Shown: positions 1 to 7,855, counted from the stretch's first letter. The stretch: 19,036 nucleotides of DNA from an uncultured Solirubrobacter sp. (GCA_937871635.1 CALMNS010000108.1:1-19036); one strand, 5' to 3'. The notes: generated by a model not told the origin, from the letters alone. Program-made: numbers and translations.

Positions 1-839
1 GCCCGGTACAGCGCCTGGTCGGCGAGGTCCAGGATCTCCTCGGGCGAGGCGGCGGGCGTGCCGAGACTGGCGATCCCGGCACTGACGGTGACGACGCCGC
101 CCGCGGGGTGGGCGATCGCCAGCGCCTTGACCGCGGCCCGCAGCCGCTCGGCCGCCATCGCGGCGCCCTCCAGGTTCTGCTCGGGCAGGAGCATGAGGAA
201 TTCCTCGCCGCCGTAGCGGTAGAGGGAGTCGCCGCTGCGGGCCTGGGCGGCGAGGACGCCCGCGACCGCGCGGAGGGCGGCGTCCCCCTCGAGGTGACCG
301 CTCAGGTCGTTGTAGGACTTGAAGTGGTCGATGTCGAGCAGCGCCACGCTGTAGACGTGGCCATAGCGCTCCACCCGGCCGCACAGCGCGATCAGGTCCT
401 CGGAGAGCCGCAGCCGGTTGCCGATCTGGGTCAGCGCGTCCTGGCGGGCGGCGTCGTGCATCCCGTTGTGCATCGCCGTCACGCGTTCGGCGACGACGAG
501 CTTGCGCTCCAGGTCGGCGACGTTGAGCGGCTTCTGCACGTAGTCGTCGGCGCCCGCGAGCATGGTGGCCAGGGCGGAGCCTTCGTCGGCCCGACCGGTG
601 AGCACCATGATGTAGGAGTAGGCCGACCCGTGATGGGCGCGGATGCGGCCGGCCAGCGCGGTGCCGTCCAGGCCGGGCATCTCCCAGTCGGTGATGACGA
701 CCTCGACGCCGCCGTCCTGGAAGATCCGCCAGGCCTCGTCGCCGTCGACGGCGACCGAGCAGCGGTGCCCGAGCCGCTCGACCGCCGCCGAGGTGACGCG
801 ACGGGCGACCGCGTCGTCGTCGGCGATCAGGACGTGCAT
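1..839 (-). CDS. Response regulator diguanylate cyclase (REC-GGDEF), C-terminus cut off by the window edge
   Basis: Reading the minus strand from ATG 839 gives an open frame of 279 codons that runs off base 1. Residues 1-120 form a receiver domain: acidic cluster D7-D8-D9, phospho-acceptor D51 in the motif ITDWEMPG, a conserved Thr in VLTGRAD and a Lys in VQKPL. Residues about 125-279 form a GGDEF domain with the active-site variant GGEEF at 210-214. GGEEF is a known active signature. An RxxD inhibitory I-site (R201-D204) lies five residues before it. The family makes cyclic di-GMP from two GTP, and the receiver would gate this by phosphorylation from an unseen kinase. The protein is cytosolic, with no membrane segment. 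It is divergent from the stress-protein gene across a 179-bp gap. The domain call is firm; the partner kinase and output are unknown. Only the last few C-terminal residues are missing. Confidence 0.93.
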   Translation of the reverse strand, partial: MHVLIADDDAVARRVTSAAVERLGHRCSVAVDGDEAWRIFQDGGVEVVITDWEMPGLDGTALAGRIRAHHGSAYSYIMVLTGRADEGSALATMLAGADDYVQKPLNVADLERKLVVAERVTAMHNGMHDAARQDALTQIGNRLRLSEDLIALCGRVERYGHVYSVALLDIDHFKSYNDLSGHLEGDAALRAVAGVLAAQARSGDSLYRYGGEEFLMLLPEQNLEGAAMAAERLRAAVKALAIAHPAGGVVTVSAGIASLGTPAASPEEILDLADQALYR

Positions 840-1018
840 TCGCCTGGCGAGTGGGATGCCGGAGCCGGCAGGCTGTTGGAGGTGGGCGCCATCGGGAGGG
901 TCCTGCGGGCGTCGGCCGGATCGGTCCGTTCGTCGAGGCGGGACGACCGACGTCTCTCCCCGTTGTCGGTCGGCGAGCCCTACGCTTGAGCCCGGATCGA
1001 CAGGAGGCGAGGGACGAG

Positions 1019-1504
1019 ATGAGCACCAGCGCGGGTGGGCAACCGGCCGGAGGCGGCGCGCGGCGGACGGTCGCGAGCTACTCGAGCTACCGGGAGGCGG
1101 AGCGGGCGGTCGACTGGCTGTCGGACCAGGGCTTCGCCGTCGAGCACGTGGCGATCGTCGGCACGGGGCTGCGCACCGTCGAGCGGGTCGCCGGTCGCGT
1201 GACCACCGCCCGCGCCGGGATCAGCGGCGCCATGCAGGGCGCGGTCATCGGCCTCCTCTTCGCGGTGCTCTTCGGCCTGTTCTTCACGGGTCCCGGCTTC
1301 CTCGGCCTGCTGCTCTACGCGGTGGTGGTGGGGGCTCTCTTCGGCGCGGTCTTCGGCGCGCTCGGTCACGCGGCGCTCCGCGGGCGCCGGGACTTCGCCT
1401 CGATCTCGGGCATGGAGGCCGAGCGCTACGACGTCCAGGTCGACGGGGCCGGCGCCGACGAAGCCCAGCGCCTGATCGACAGCATGCCGGCGGTCGCGCG
1501 GTGA
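1019..1504 (+). CDS. YflT-like general stress protein with a glycine-rich membrane hairpin
   Basis: This is a 161-residue protein. The ATG at 1019 is chosen because AGGAGG lies at 1002-1007, and longer upstream frames lack such a site. Residues 16-58 resemble the heat-induced/general stress protein YflT fold: an 'ASYSSYREAERAVDWL' helix followed by 'VEHVAIVGTGL'. Residues about 70-90 and 93-118 are two glycine-rich hydrophobic stretches typical of short membrane hairpins in DUF1269-like stress proteins. The C-terminal tail (120-161) is soluble and may form a second small alpha/beta unit. The biochemical function of the family is not established, so the role is inferred as membrane-associated stress response. 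The TGA stop overlaps the GTG start of the next gene (GTGA), so the two are almost certainly co-translated. Confidence 0.8.
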   Translation: MSTSAGGQPAGGGARRTVASYSSYREAERAVDWLSDQGFAVEHVAIVGTGLRTVERVAGRVTTARAGISGAMQGAVIGLLFAVLFGLFFTGPGFLGLLLYAVVVGALFGAVFGALGHAALRGRRDFASISGMEAERYDVQVDGAGADEAQRLIDSMPAVAR

Positions 1505-2190
1505 CCACGGCCGGGGCGCCACGCGAGATCGGTCGCGACGATCTGCGGGCCGCCATCGGGGCGACCGGCGTGACCGTCGTCGACGCGCTTCCGCCGGCCG
1601 TCTTCGGGCTTCGCCACCTCCCCGGCGCCCTCAACGTGACCGCCGAGGACACCGATGACCACGTGCGCCGGATGCTGCCGGAGCCGGCCGCGTCGATCGT
1701 CACCTATTCGACGGACGCGAGCTGCAGCCGCGGGCCGGAGCTCGCCGCGCGCCTGGAGGGGCTCGGCTACGCCGACGTGCGCACCTACCGCGGCGGCATC
1801 GCGGAGTGGGCCTCCGCGGGCGGGCCGCTCGAGCGCCCGCGGGCCACGCACCTCGCGCTCTCCGACCTCGAGGTCAGCCCGACCGCCGCGCTGTTCGAGG
1901 GGCACCGCCGCGCCGGCGTCGACTGCTCCGTGTTCGTCACCCGCACGCCGCCCGGCGCGGCCGTCGAGCTGCACGTGCACCCCTACGCCGAGACCTTCCT
2001 CCTCTTCGAGGGACGCGGGCGCTGGACGTTCGGCGACGAGGTCGTCGAGCTCGAGCCCGGGCAGCTGCTCGTCGTGCCGCCCGACACGCCACACGGCTTC
2101 CGCAACGTCGGCGATGCGCCGCTGCTCGTGGTGTCCGTCCACGAGCGCGGCACGCTGCGCCAGACCTTCCTCGGCGAGGATCCGGTCTAG
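1501..2190 (+). CDS. Rhodanese-like/cupin fusion protein with the usual catalytic Cys position as Ser
   Basis: This is a 229-residue protein starting at GTG 1501, which overlaps the previous stop as GTGA. Residues about 8-112 are a rhodanese-like domain with the typical 'RHLPGALNV' and 'YRGGIAEWASAGGPL' signatures. In the active-site segment the position after Tyr, normally Cys, is Ser70 (VTYSTDASCSRG). A second Cys is kept at C75. Residues about 125-225 are a cupin_2 domain: motif 1 carries H158, H160 and E164 (HVHPYAETF) and motif 2 carries H198 (PPDTPHGFRN), so a metal site looks complete. Such fusions could sense or modify small sulfur or oxyanion compounds, but no substrate can be assigned. 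It is co-translated with the stress membrane protein. Domain calls are firm; function is unknown. Confidence 0.85.
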   Translation: MTTAGAPREIGRDDLRAAIGATGVTVVDALPPAVFGLRHLPGALNVTAEDTDDHVRRMLPEPAASIVTYSTDASCSRGPELAARLEGLGYADVRTYRGGIAEWASAGGPLERPRATHLALSDLEVSPTAALFEGHRRAGVDCSVFVTRTPPGAAVELHVHPYAETFLLFEGRGRWTFGDEVVELEPGQLLVVPPDTPHGFRNVGDAPLLVVSVHERGTLRQTFLGEDPV

Positions 2191-2289
2191 TTGACGTGCC
2201 CAGGGACGTCCTGAATCACCACGATCGCTGACCGCGACGCGCGTGTCTGCGTGACGCTGACGGGTTCGGCGCGGACGAGCTCGGTGACC

Positions 2290-3234
2290 TCAAGCCCGCC
2301 CATACCAGAAGCGACCATCCCCGTCCTCATGCCGCACCACCACGCCGGCCCGCCGCAGGTGCCGCAGGCAGCAGGCGACCTCGGTGAGGCGCCAGACGGC
2401 TTCGACGGGAGGCAGGTGGCCGAAGATGCGTCCCGTCAGGACGTGAGCCCCGGCGGGCCCCGAGGAAATCGCGGCGAGGGTGGCCTCGAGGCGCTGCGCG
2501 ACTCCCTCGCGGTGCAGCGCGAGGGCCGCGCCGAGGTCCTCGAGCGCGCGTCCGTGCCCCGGGAGCGAGAGCTCCATCGGGCCGAGCGCCTCGATACGGT
2601 CGAGCGAGCCGAGGAACTCGGCGATCGGGTCGGCGGAGTAGCCGTAGTCGAACCACGGAGCGAAGACCGGCGCCAGCAGGTCGCCGAGCAGGACGATGCG
2701 CCGCTCGGGATCGAACAGTGAGACGTGCGACGGCGCGTGCCCGGGAGTCTCGACGACGTGCCAGGCGCCGATGCGGTCCCCGTCGCGAAGCGGGACGTCG
2801 GGCTCGATCGCCGCGAGGATCCCCTCCGTCTCCTCGCGTACGTCGCCGTAGGCGCCGAGCTCGTCCTCCGGGACGCCCTCCTGCCGCGCGCGGCGCTCTC
2901 GCGCCTGCCGGGTCCGCTCGGGCTCGCGGAAGGCGTCGTAGAAGTGCGCGGTGTCCGGGTGCATCCGGAACTCGCAGCCGCTCTCGGCGATCACCCACTC
3001 GGCGAGCCCGACGTGATCGGAGTGCGCGTGCGTGCCGACCAGCATCCCGACGTCGCCCACCGAAAGGCCGGCCCCACCGAGCGCCGCGGCCAGGGCGGCG
3101 CGGTGGCTCGGGTGGCCCGCCGACCCGCAATCGACGAGGACCGGCGCGTCGCCGGACTCGAGCACGTACGCGTTGACGTGCGGGACCGCCGGCCACGGGA
3201 GCGGCAGTCTCAGCTGCCAGACCCCAGGCGACAT
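2290..3234 (-). CDS. MBL-fold metallo-hydrolase with C-terminal winged-helix segment
   Basis: Starting at ATG 3234 this is a 314-residue protein. The metallo-beta-lactamase core has the metal-binding motif THAHSDH (H69, H71, D73, H74), later ligands in TPGHAPSH and LLGDLL, and a final His in LPGHG. The last ~60 residues (from 'VLTGRIFGH') resemble the winged-helix tail seen in LACTB2/glyoxalase-II-like members. The family hydrolyses thioesters, esters or lactones with a di-metal centre; here a CoA-thioesterase or lactonase role is inferred from the acyl-CoA neighbours. It is the last gene of the minus-strand block. An in-frame GTG at 3294, only 2 nt after the upstream stop, would add 20 residues and fits translational coupling. 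Neither start has a clear ribosome binding site, so the start is uncertain. Confidence 0.85.
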   Translation of the reverse strand: MSPGVWQLRLPLPWPAVPHVNAYVLESGDAPVLVDCGSAGHPSHRAALAAALGGAGLSVGDVGMLVGTHAHSDHVGLAEWVIAESGCEFRMHPDTAHFYDAFREPERTRQARERRARQEGVPEDELGAYGDVREETEGILAAIEPDVPLRDGDRIGAWHVVETPGHAPSHVSLFDPERRIVLLGDLLAPVFAPWFDYGYSADPIAEFLGSLDRIEALGPMELSLPGHGRALEDLGAALALHREGVAQRLEATLAAISSGPAGAHVLTGRIFGHLPPVEAVWRLTEVACCLRHLRRAGVVVRHEDGDGRFWYGRA

Positions 3235-3296
3235 GCAGAAGGCACGGGCCCGGTCCGGAGCGACCGCCCAGGTGTCCGGCGGCGGGCCGACCACGC

Positions 3297-4646
3297 TCAG
3301 TAGCGGACCGTGTCGGCGAAGAAGCTCAGGCGGCGCCCGAGGACGGCCTCGGCGGCGGTGATCCCGGAGCGGGCGGCCTTGTCGACCCCGATGCCGCGCG
3401 CCCGGGTGGTGTCGCCGGTCAGCCACAGCCCGTCGAGGCCGCGCACCAGCGTGTCGGGCCGGGTCGCGCCGACGAGCCCCGGCTTGCAGATCACGCCGTA
3501 GGTCGTCACGAGGTGCGGCTTCTTCCACAGCGCGTGGCGGGCGGCGGGGAGCATCTCCTCGATGTCGAGCCACAGGTCGCGCAGCGTCTGCTCGTACCAG
3601 CGCCGGTCGCCGTAGTGCTCGGTGGCGTCGAACGCGGCGCCAAAGCAGGTGAGGAACTCCCCGTCGGGCGAGACGTCGCCGTCGTAGCCGGTGAAGTTGA
3701 GCGTGAACCCGGGCAGCCCCGTGCGCGGCGTCGCGAAGAACGACGCCATCTCGCGATCGCTCATGGCGATCACCGGCTCCTCGGCGGCGATCCAGTAGCC
3801 GAGCCAGCACGCCCTGTTCAGATTGCGCGCCAGCAGGCGGATGCGCTGCATGAGGTCCCATGGAAGCACCCCGTCGTCGAAGAGCTTCGGGAGGTCCCAC
3901 ACCGGCGCGCTGACGACCACTTCGCGGGCCTCCAGCACGTCACCGTCCCGAAGCGCGAGGCCCGCCACCTCGCGGTTCTCGACGAGCACCCGGTCGACGG
4001 TCCGCGGCTGCAGGAGCTCCCCGCCCAGGCCCAGGAACGCGTCCGCCATCCGCCCCCACAGCTGCTCCCAGCCGCCCATGGGCCAGAACGAGTAGCCGGC
4101 CGTGCGCCGCTTCTCGTAGTGCAGCTTGCGCGCGTAGAGGTTCTCCGACGCTGAGTGCTCCCAGGGCTGGAAGGTGATCTGCTCGAGCACCGAGATCGCC
4201 TCCCACACGAGGTAGACGCCCTCGTCGGTGGTGTACTGCGCCATCCACTCGCGCAGGCTCGCATGGTCCCACCGCTCGAGGTCGGCGTAGTCCATTTCCG
4301 TCAGGGCCTCGATGCAGCGCTTGAGGCCCTGCTTGGCCGAGCCGCCGTAGAGCTCCTGGATGGGCCGCCAGCCCGTGCGATCCCAGAACGGCATCGAGTC
4401 GCTGCGCTCGCTGTGGACGAGATCCACCCCGACGTACTCGCAGGCGCGCGTCAGGCTGTCGCCCGGGTCCTCGACGAGGTGGCTTCCGAGGCCGAGCTGG
4501 TGACCCCGGAAGCGCTGCTCCATCGCGCGCCCGCCAAGGTAGCGGTGGCGCTCGACGAGGGCCACCCGTCTGCCCTCCTTAGCGAGCAGGCAGGCCGCGA
4601 CCAGCCCGGCGGTGCCGGCGCCGACCACGATGGTGTCGTAGGCCAT
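3297..4646 (-). CDS. FAD-dependent oxidoreductase, phytoene-desaturase/amine-oxidase-like
   Basis: This is a 449-residue protein starting at ATG 4646, two bases after the stop of the SnoaL-like gene (TAGCCATG). The N-terminus is a classic dinucleotide-binding fold: GAGTAG (G9, G11, G14), acidic E32 for the FAD ribose, then LGGRA (37-41), the GG motif of the CrtI/MAO/protoporphyrinogen-oxidase superfamily. The C-terminus ends in the matching FAD motif 'GLWLTGDTTRARGIGVD'. The middle is rich in Trp and Tyr, as expected for a hydrophobic substrate cavity. Members desaturate, isomerise or oxidise isoprenoids, amines and other ring compounds. In this operon a dehydrogenation step on the imported substrate is a reasonable inference. 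The exact reaction is unknown, and carotenoid biosynthesis is not supported because no other crt gene is present. Confidence 0.85.
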   Translation of the reverse strand: MAYDTIVVGAGTAGLVAACLLAKEGRRVALVERHRYLGGRAMEQRFRGHQLGLGSHLVEDPGDSLTRACEYVGVDLVHSERSDSMPFWDRTGWRPIQELYGGSAKQGLKRCIEALTEMDYADLERWDHASLREWMAQYTTDEGVYLVWEAISVLEQITFQPWEHSASENLYARKLHYEKRRTAGYSFWPMGGWEQLWGRMADAFLGLGGELLQPRTVDRVLVENREVAGLALRDGDVLEAREVVVSAPVWDLPKLFDDGVLPWDLMQRIRLLARNLNRACWLGYWIAAEEPVIAMSDREMASFFATPRTGLPGFTLNFTGYDGDVSPDGEFLTCFGAAFDATEHYGDRRWYEQTLRDLWLDIEEMLPAARHALWKKPHLVTTYGVICKPGLVGATRPDTLVRGLDGLWLTGDTTRARGIGVDKAARSGITAAEAVLGRRLSFFADTVRY

Positions 4647-4648
4647 GG

Positions 4649-5044
4649 CTACGCCGTCTGCCGCGTCGCCGCCTGCAGCTGCCGGCGCACCGCGTGTGAG
4701 TCGTACCACGACGACAGCCGCTCGATCCGCGCTTCGTCGTCGAGGTCGAACACGTCGACCGCGTCGAACTCGATGCGCTCGCCGCTCTCGAGCGCGCCCG
4801 TGAAGTGGATCTCCACCGTCACGGTGCGCCCGGCGACGATCACCCGCGTCGGATCGTCGAGGTGCTCGGGATACCGGCGCAGCGCGGCGCGGAAGTACTC
4901 GGCGATCTCACGGGGCCCGCGCCGCGGCTCGGTGCCCGGCGCGACCAGCACGCCGTCGGGCGCGAACAGCCGCCCCACGTCGTCGTAGCGCTCGGCGTTG
5001 ATCCCCTCGAAGTAGGCCTGGACGGTGGCGTCGGCGTCGCCCAT
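4649..5044 (-). CDS. SnoaL/NTF2-like small protein
   Basis: This is a 131-residue protein. The ATG at 5044 overlaps the thiolase stop by one base (TGATG), a strong sign of translational coupling. The pattern is that of the NTF2/SnoaL/ketosteroid-isomerase-like cone fold. The N-terminal helix 'TVQAYFEGINAERYDDVGRLF' is shown here in part; it is followed by 'APDGVLVAPG', a 'GPREIAEYFRAAL' helix and a curved sheet ending 'VDVFDLDDEARIERLSSWYD'. Members include isomerases, cyclases, dehydratases and non-catalytic binding proteins, so sequence alone does not give the reaction. Lying between a thiolase and an FAD oxidoreductase, an isomerase or hydratase step on a ring or enone intermediate is plausible. 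Fold confidence is good; function confidence is low. Confidence 0.8.
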   Translation of the reverse strand: MGDADATVQAYFEGINAERYDDVGRLFAPDGVLVAPGTEPRRGPREIAEYFRAALRRYPEHLDDPTRVIVAGRTVTVEIHFTGALESGERIEFDAVDVFDLDDEARIERLSSWYDSHAVRRQLQAATRQTA

Positions 5045-6216
5045 CACAGGCGCTGGATCAGCGTGCCGGTCCCAAAGCCGCCCCCGCAGCACATCGTCAC
5101 GAAGCCGATCTCCTTGTCGTCGTCCTCGAGCTCGTGCAGCAGCGTGGTGATCAGCCGGGCGCCCGTGGAACCCAGCGGGTGGCCGAGCGCCATCGCGCCG
5201 CCGCGCGGGTTCACGCGGTCCATGTCCGGGTGATGCTCGCGCGCCCAGGCCGCGACGACCGGCGCGAACGCCTCGTTGATCTCGATGTAGTCGATGTCGT
5301 CGATCGTCATGCCGTTGCGCTCGAGGATCTTCGTGGTGGCCGGGATCGGCCCCTCGAGCATCTTGACCGGGTCGCAGCCCACCGTCGTCTGGTCGACGAT
5401 GCGGGCGCGCGGGCGCAGGCCGAGCGCCTCTGCCTTCTCGCGCGCCATGAGCAGTACCGCGGCGGCGCCGTCGGAGATCTGGGACGCGTTGCCCGCGGTC
5501 ACCTTCCCGTCGGGCTTGAACGCGGGCTTGAGCGACGCGAGCGCCTCCAGCGTCGTCTCGGCGCGGATGCCCTGGTCGCGCACGACGACGTCGCCGTTGA
5601 GGCGCATGGGGACCATCTCGCGCTCGAAGCGGCCGTCCTCGGTGGCCCGGTGCGCGCGTTGGTGGGAGCGCAGGGCCAGCTCGTCGAGCTCGGAGCGGGG
5701 GATCTCCCACTGGTCGGCGATCATCTCCGCGCCGATGCCCTGGCCCTTGACCGGGTGGTGCTCGAAGAACCGCTCGGTGAACGGGCTCCCGAACTGCTCG
5801 GCCACCTGCTCGCCCACCGCGAACGAGACATGGCTCATCTGCTCGACGCCCGACCCGATCACGACGTCGTGGATGCCGGCCGCGATCTGGAGCGCGCCGA
5901 AGTTGACGGCCTGCTGCGCCGAGCCGCACTGGCGGTCCATGGTGGTCGCCGCCGCCTCGATCGGCAGGCCCTCCTGCAGCCACGCGTTGCGCGCGACGTT
6001 CTGGCCCTGCTCCCCGATCTGCTGCGCACAGCCCGCCAGCACGTCCTCGACCTCGGACGGGTCGACGCCGGCGCGGTCAAGGAGCTCGACGTAGGTGCGC
6101 CCGAGCAGGTCGGCCGGGTGCAGGTCCTTGTAGTAGCCCTTCTGGGGATGGCCCCTGCCGATCGGCGTGCGAACCGCCTCGACGATGACCACCTCACGGC
6201 CTTGCTGCCCACTCAC
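5044..6216 (-). CDS. Thiolase (acetyl-CoA C-acyltransferase)
   Basis: This is a 390-residue protein, the usual thiolase length. The start is GTG 6216, because a near-perfect ribosome binding site (GAGGTGAT, 6228-6221) lies 4 nt upstream; a longer TTG frame from 6264 would begin inside a probable operator. Catalytic features are complete: nucleophile C97 in DRQCGSA, N314 in INEAFAPV, H346 in GHPLGSTGAR and the second Cys in CCGGGFGTG (C376). The family cleaves 3-oxoacyl-CoA with CoA to acetyl-CoA or another acyl-CoA plus a shortened acyl-CoA, or runs in reverse. With enoyl-CoA hydratase, carboxyltransferase and acyl-CoA ligase nearby, the degradative direction is inferred. It is followed directly by the SnoaL-like gene (TGATG). 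A predicted operator and -10 lie upstream, so it may have its own promoter. Confidence 0.95.
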   Translation of the reverse strand: MSGQQGREVVIVEAVRTPIGRGHPQKGYYKDLHPADLLGRTYVELLDRAGVDPSEVEDVLAGCAQQIGEQGQNVARNAWLQEGLPIEAAATTMDRQCGSAQQAVNFGALQIAAGIHDVVIGSGVEQMSHVSFAVGEQVAEQFGSPFTERFFEHHPVKGQGIGAEMIADQWEIPRSELDELALRSHQRAHRATEDGRFEREMVPMRLNGDVVVRDQGIRAETTLEALASLKPAFKPDGKVTAGNASQISDGAAAVLLMAREKAEALGLRPRARIVDQTTVGCDPVKMLEGPIPATTKILERNGMTIDDIDYIEINEAFAPVVAAWAREHHPDMDRVNPRGGAMALGHPLGSTGARLITTLLHELEDDDKEIGFVTMCCGGGFGTGTLIQRL

Positions 6217-6220
6217 ACCG

Positions 6221-6228
6221 ATCACCTC
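6221..6228 (-). promoter_or_regulatory. Strong ribosome binding site that decides the thiolase start
   Basis: On the minus strand the bases read GAGGTGAT, an eight-base match to the 16S anti-Shine-Dalgarno core. They sit 4 nt before GTG 6216. This fixes the thiolase start at 6216 rather than at the upstream TTG (6264) or the GTG inside the site itself. Confidence 0.7.
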
Positions 6229-6254
6229 GCGTTCGCGTGCGTCCCGGGGCGAGC

Positions 6255-6260
6255 ACTTTA
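6255..6260 (-). promoter_or_regulatory. Candidate -10 element for the thiolase operon
   Basis: The minus strand reads TAAAGT, four of six bases of TATAAT. It begins at the last base of the palindromic operator at 6260-6277 and lies about 39 bases before the thiolase start. No good -35 is visible upstream, so this is a weak call supported mainly by the same operator-to--10 geometry at two other sites. Confidence 0.35.
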
Positions 6261-6277
6261 CCAACCGTTCGTTTGCC
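6260..6277 (-). promoter_or_regulatory. Predicted TetR-type operator, site 1 (upstream of thiolase)
   Basis: The minus strand reads GGCAAACGAACGGTTGGT, an imperfect 18-bp palindrome with a 2-bp centre. The CGGTTGGT arm is identical to the right arm of site 3 (9891-9908). It lies in the 61-bp gap between the carboxyltransferase stop and the thiolase start and touches a candidate -10. The size and symmetry suit a TetR-family dimer; the cognate regulator is not in the window. Confidence 0.6.
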
Positions 6278-7852
6278 TCACGTCGAGCCGCCGGTTGGCG
6301 TCACCCGCGGCCCGGCCGGCCAGGCGTACTCGATGCCCTGGGCGATCGCCTGGCGCGTGCGGGCGGGATCGATGACGTCGTCCAGGATGATGTTGGCGGC
6401 CGCCTCCCACGGCGCGGACTCCGCCGCCCACTCGGCCTCGAGCTCGGCGACCACGGCGTCGTGCGCGTCGCGGCCCTCCTCGGCGAGCAGGGCGTCGAGC
6501 CGGCGGCGGTAGACCGTCCGCACCCCGGTGTCGGGCGCCATGAAGCCCAGCTCGGCCGTAGGCCAGGCCAGCAGGAGGTCGGGTCGCACCGGCCGGCCGC
6601 CCAGCGCGATGTGCCCGCCGCCGTAGGCCTTGCGGACGACGATGGCGACCTTCGGGACGCGCGCGTAGGCGAGCGTGGTCACGACGCTCTTGTAGCCCTT
6701 CAGGATGCCGCCGCGCTCGGCGTCGGTGCCGATCATGAGCCCGGGCACGTCCTGCAGGAAGGCCAGCGGGATGTTGAACGTGTCGCAGAGGTGAGCGAAG
6801 CCGGCGAGCTTGGTCAGCGCGGGGACGTCGAGGACGCCCGCGCGCTGCAGCGGCTGGCTGGCCACGACGCCGACCGGGTTGCCCTCGATGCGGGCGAAAC
6901 CCGTGATCAGGCTGCGCCCGTAGCGCTCCCCCCACTGGAGCATGGAGTCGGCGTCCACGATGCAGTCGATGACCTTGTTCATGTTGTAGCCGCGGCGCGG
7001 CTCACGCGGCACCAGCGACCCGATCTCCGCCGGGTCGCGCTTGGGAGCGACCGCCGAAGCGACCGGCGCGGGCAGCGCCGCGGAGTCCGGCATGAAGGAC
7101 AGGTAGCGGCGCATCGCTGCGAGGACCTGCGGCTCGTCGTCGACGACCATGTGCACGCTGCCGCTGGTCTCGTGCGCGACCTTCGGCCCGCCCAGCTCCT
7201 CCGCCTCGACGTCCTCGCCGATCGCCGCCTGGATGACCGGCGGCCCGGAGAGCGCGACCGCGGAGTCGCGCCGCATGACGACGAAGTGGCCCATGGCGGC
7301 GTGCAGCGCCGCGTCGCCGTAGCTCGGGCCGAGGACGGCGGTCACGTGCGGCACGGCCGGGAAGCCGGCCGGCGACTGCAGGAAGTTGCCGAAGTCGAAC
7401 GGCACGCCGGAGAACCGCCACCCGAGCAGGTCGGGGAGGCGGCCCCCGTCGTTGTCCGACAGGCAGATCAGCGGCATCGAGCGCCGCCCGGCCCACTCGG
7501 CGATCCGGTTCTGCTTGCGCATGTTCACCGGCGCCGTCGTGCCGGTGAGCACGGTCGCGTCGACCGCGATGATCGCCACCCGGCGGCCGTCGACCCGCGC
7601 AAGCCCGGTGACGATCCCGTCCCCGGTCGTCACCCGGTCGGGCCGGCGCAGCTCCGGCTCGGCCAGCATCCCGAGCTCGTACCAGGAGCCGGGGTCGATG
7701 AGCTGCTCGATGCGCTCGCGCGCGGTCTGGCGCCCGGAGTCGTGGATCTTCGCCACCCGGTCGGCGCCCCCGCCGTCGACCCCCTGGCGCCGGCGACGCT
7801 CGAGCTCCTCGAAGGGATCTGGGAGCACGCCCGTCGTGGTGTCCGCTGACAC
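6278..7852 (-). CDS. Acyl-CoA carboxylase carboxyltransferase (beta) subunit, divergent
   Basis: This is a 524-residue protein starting at GTG 7852, three bases after the TAA of the hydratase gene. It has the two crotonase-like halves of biotin-dependent acyl-CoA carboxyltransferases (AccD/PccB/MccB type). The N half (about 25-280) includes 'KIHDSGRQTARERI', 'GPSYGDAALHAA' and 'EELGGPKVAHETSG'. The C half (about 285-515) includes 'LQDVPGLMIGTDAERGGI', 'VRKAYGGGH' and 'DDVIDPARTR'. The family moves a carboxyl group from carboxybiotin to acyl-CoA. The motif usually written SGGARxQE is DNDGGRLPD here (133-141), and the usual KAYGGAY is KAYGGGH, so this is a divergent subfamily and the substrate cannot be named. 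No biotin carboxylase or biotin carrier gene lies nearby; these must come from elsewhere, or the protein works differently. Confidence 0.88.
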   Translation of the reverse strand: MSADTTTGVLPDPFEELERRRRQGVDGGGADRVAKIHDSGRQTARERIEQLIDPGSWYELGMLAEPELRRPDRVTTGDGIVTGLARVDGRRVAIIAVDATVLTGTTAPVNMRKQNRIAEWAGRRSMPLICLSDNDGGRLPDLLGWRFSGVPFDFGNFLQSPAGFPAVPHVTAVLGPSYGDAALHAAMGHFVVMRRDSAVALSGPPVIQAAIGEDVEAEELGGPKVAHETSGSVHMVVDDEPQVLAAMRRYLSFMPDSAALPAPVASAVAPKRDPAEIGSLVPREPRRGYNMNKVIDCIVDADSMLQWGERYGRSLITGFARIEGNPVGVVASQPLQRAGVLDVPALTKLAGFAHLCDTFNIPLAFLQDVPGLMIGTDAERGGILKGYKSVVTTLAYARVPKVAIVVRKAYGGGHIALGGRPVRPDLLLAWPTAELGFMAPDTGVRTVYRRRLDALLAEEGRDAHDAVVAELEAEWAAESAPWEAAANIILDDVIDPARTRQAIAQGIEYAWPAGPRVTPTGGST

Positions 7853-7855
7853 GAG

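Noticed and set aside
2191..2289. Possible terminator between the rhodanese-cupin gene and the MBL gene
   Set aside because: Only a 5-bp GACGT/ACGTC stem (2193-2210) with an 8-nt loop was found, too weak to call in GC-rich DNA.
2290..3900. An N-terminal extension of the MBL protein to 536 residues
   Set aside because: The extension lies out of frame inside the FAD oxidoreductase gene, is rich in Arg and Ala, and has no homology pattern. The MBL fold begins near residue 4 of the 3234 start.
6214..6264. TTG 6264 as the thiolase start
   Set aside because: It falls inside the predicted operator. The added residues do not look like thiolase, and a strong ribosome binding site points to GTG 6216.
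6291..6300. A CCGGTTGGCG half-site near operator site 1
   Set aside because: It has no second arm, lies inside the carboxyltransferase coding region and is explained by codons.
6167..7849. Plus-strand open frame of 560 codons
   Set aside because: It is antisense to the carboxyltransferase gene, which has clear family motifs. The plus-strand translation has a biased His/Asp/Arg/Val composition and no recognisable motif.
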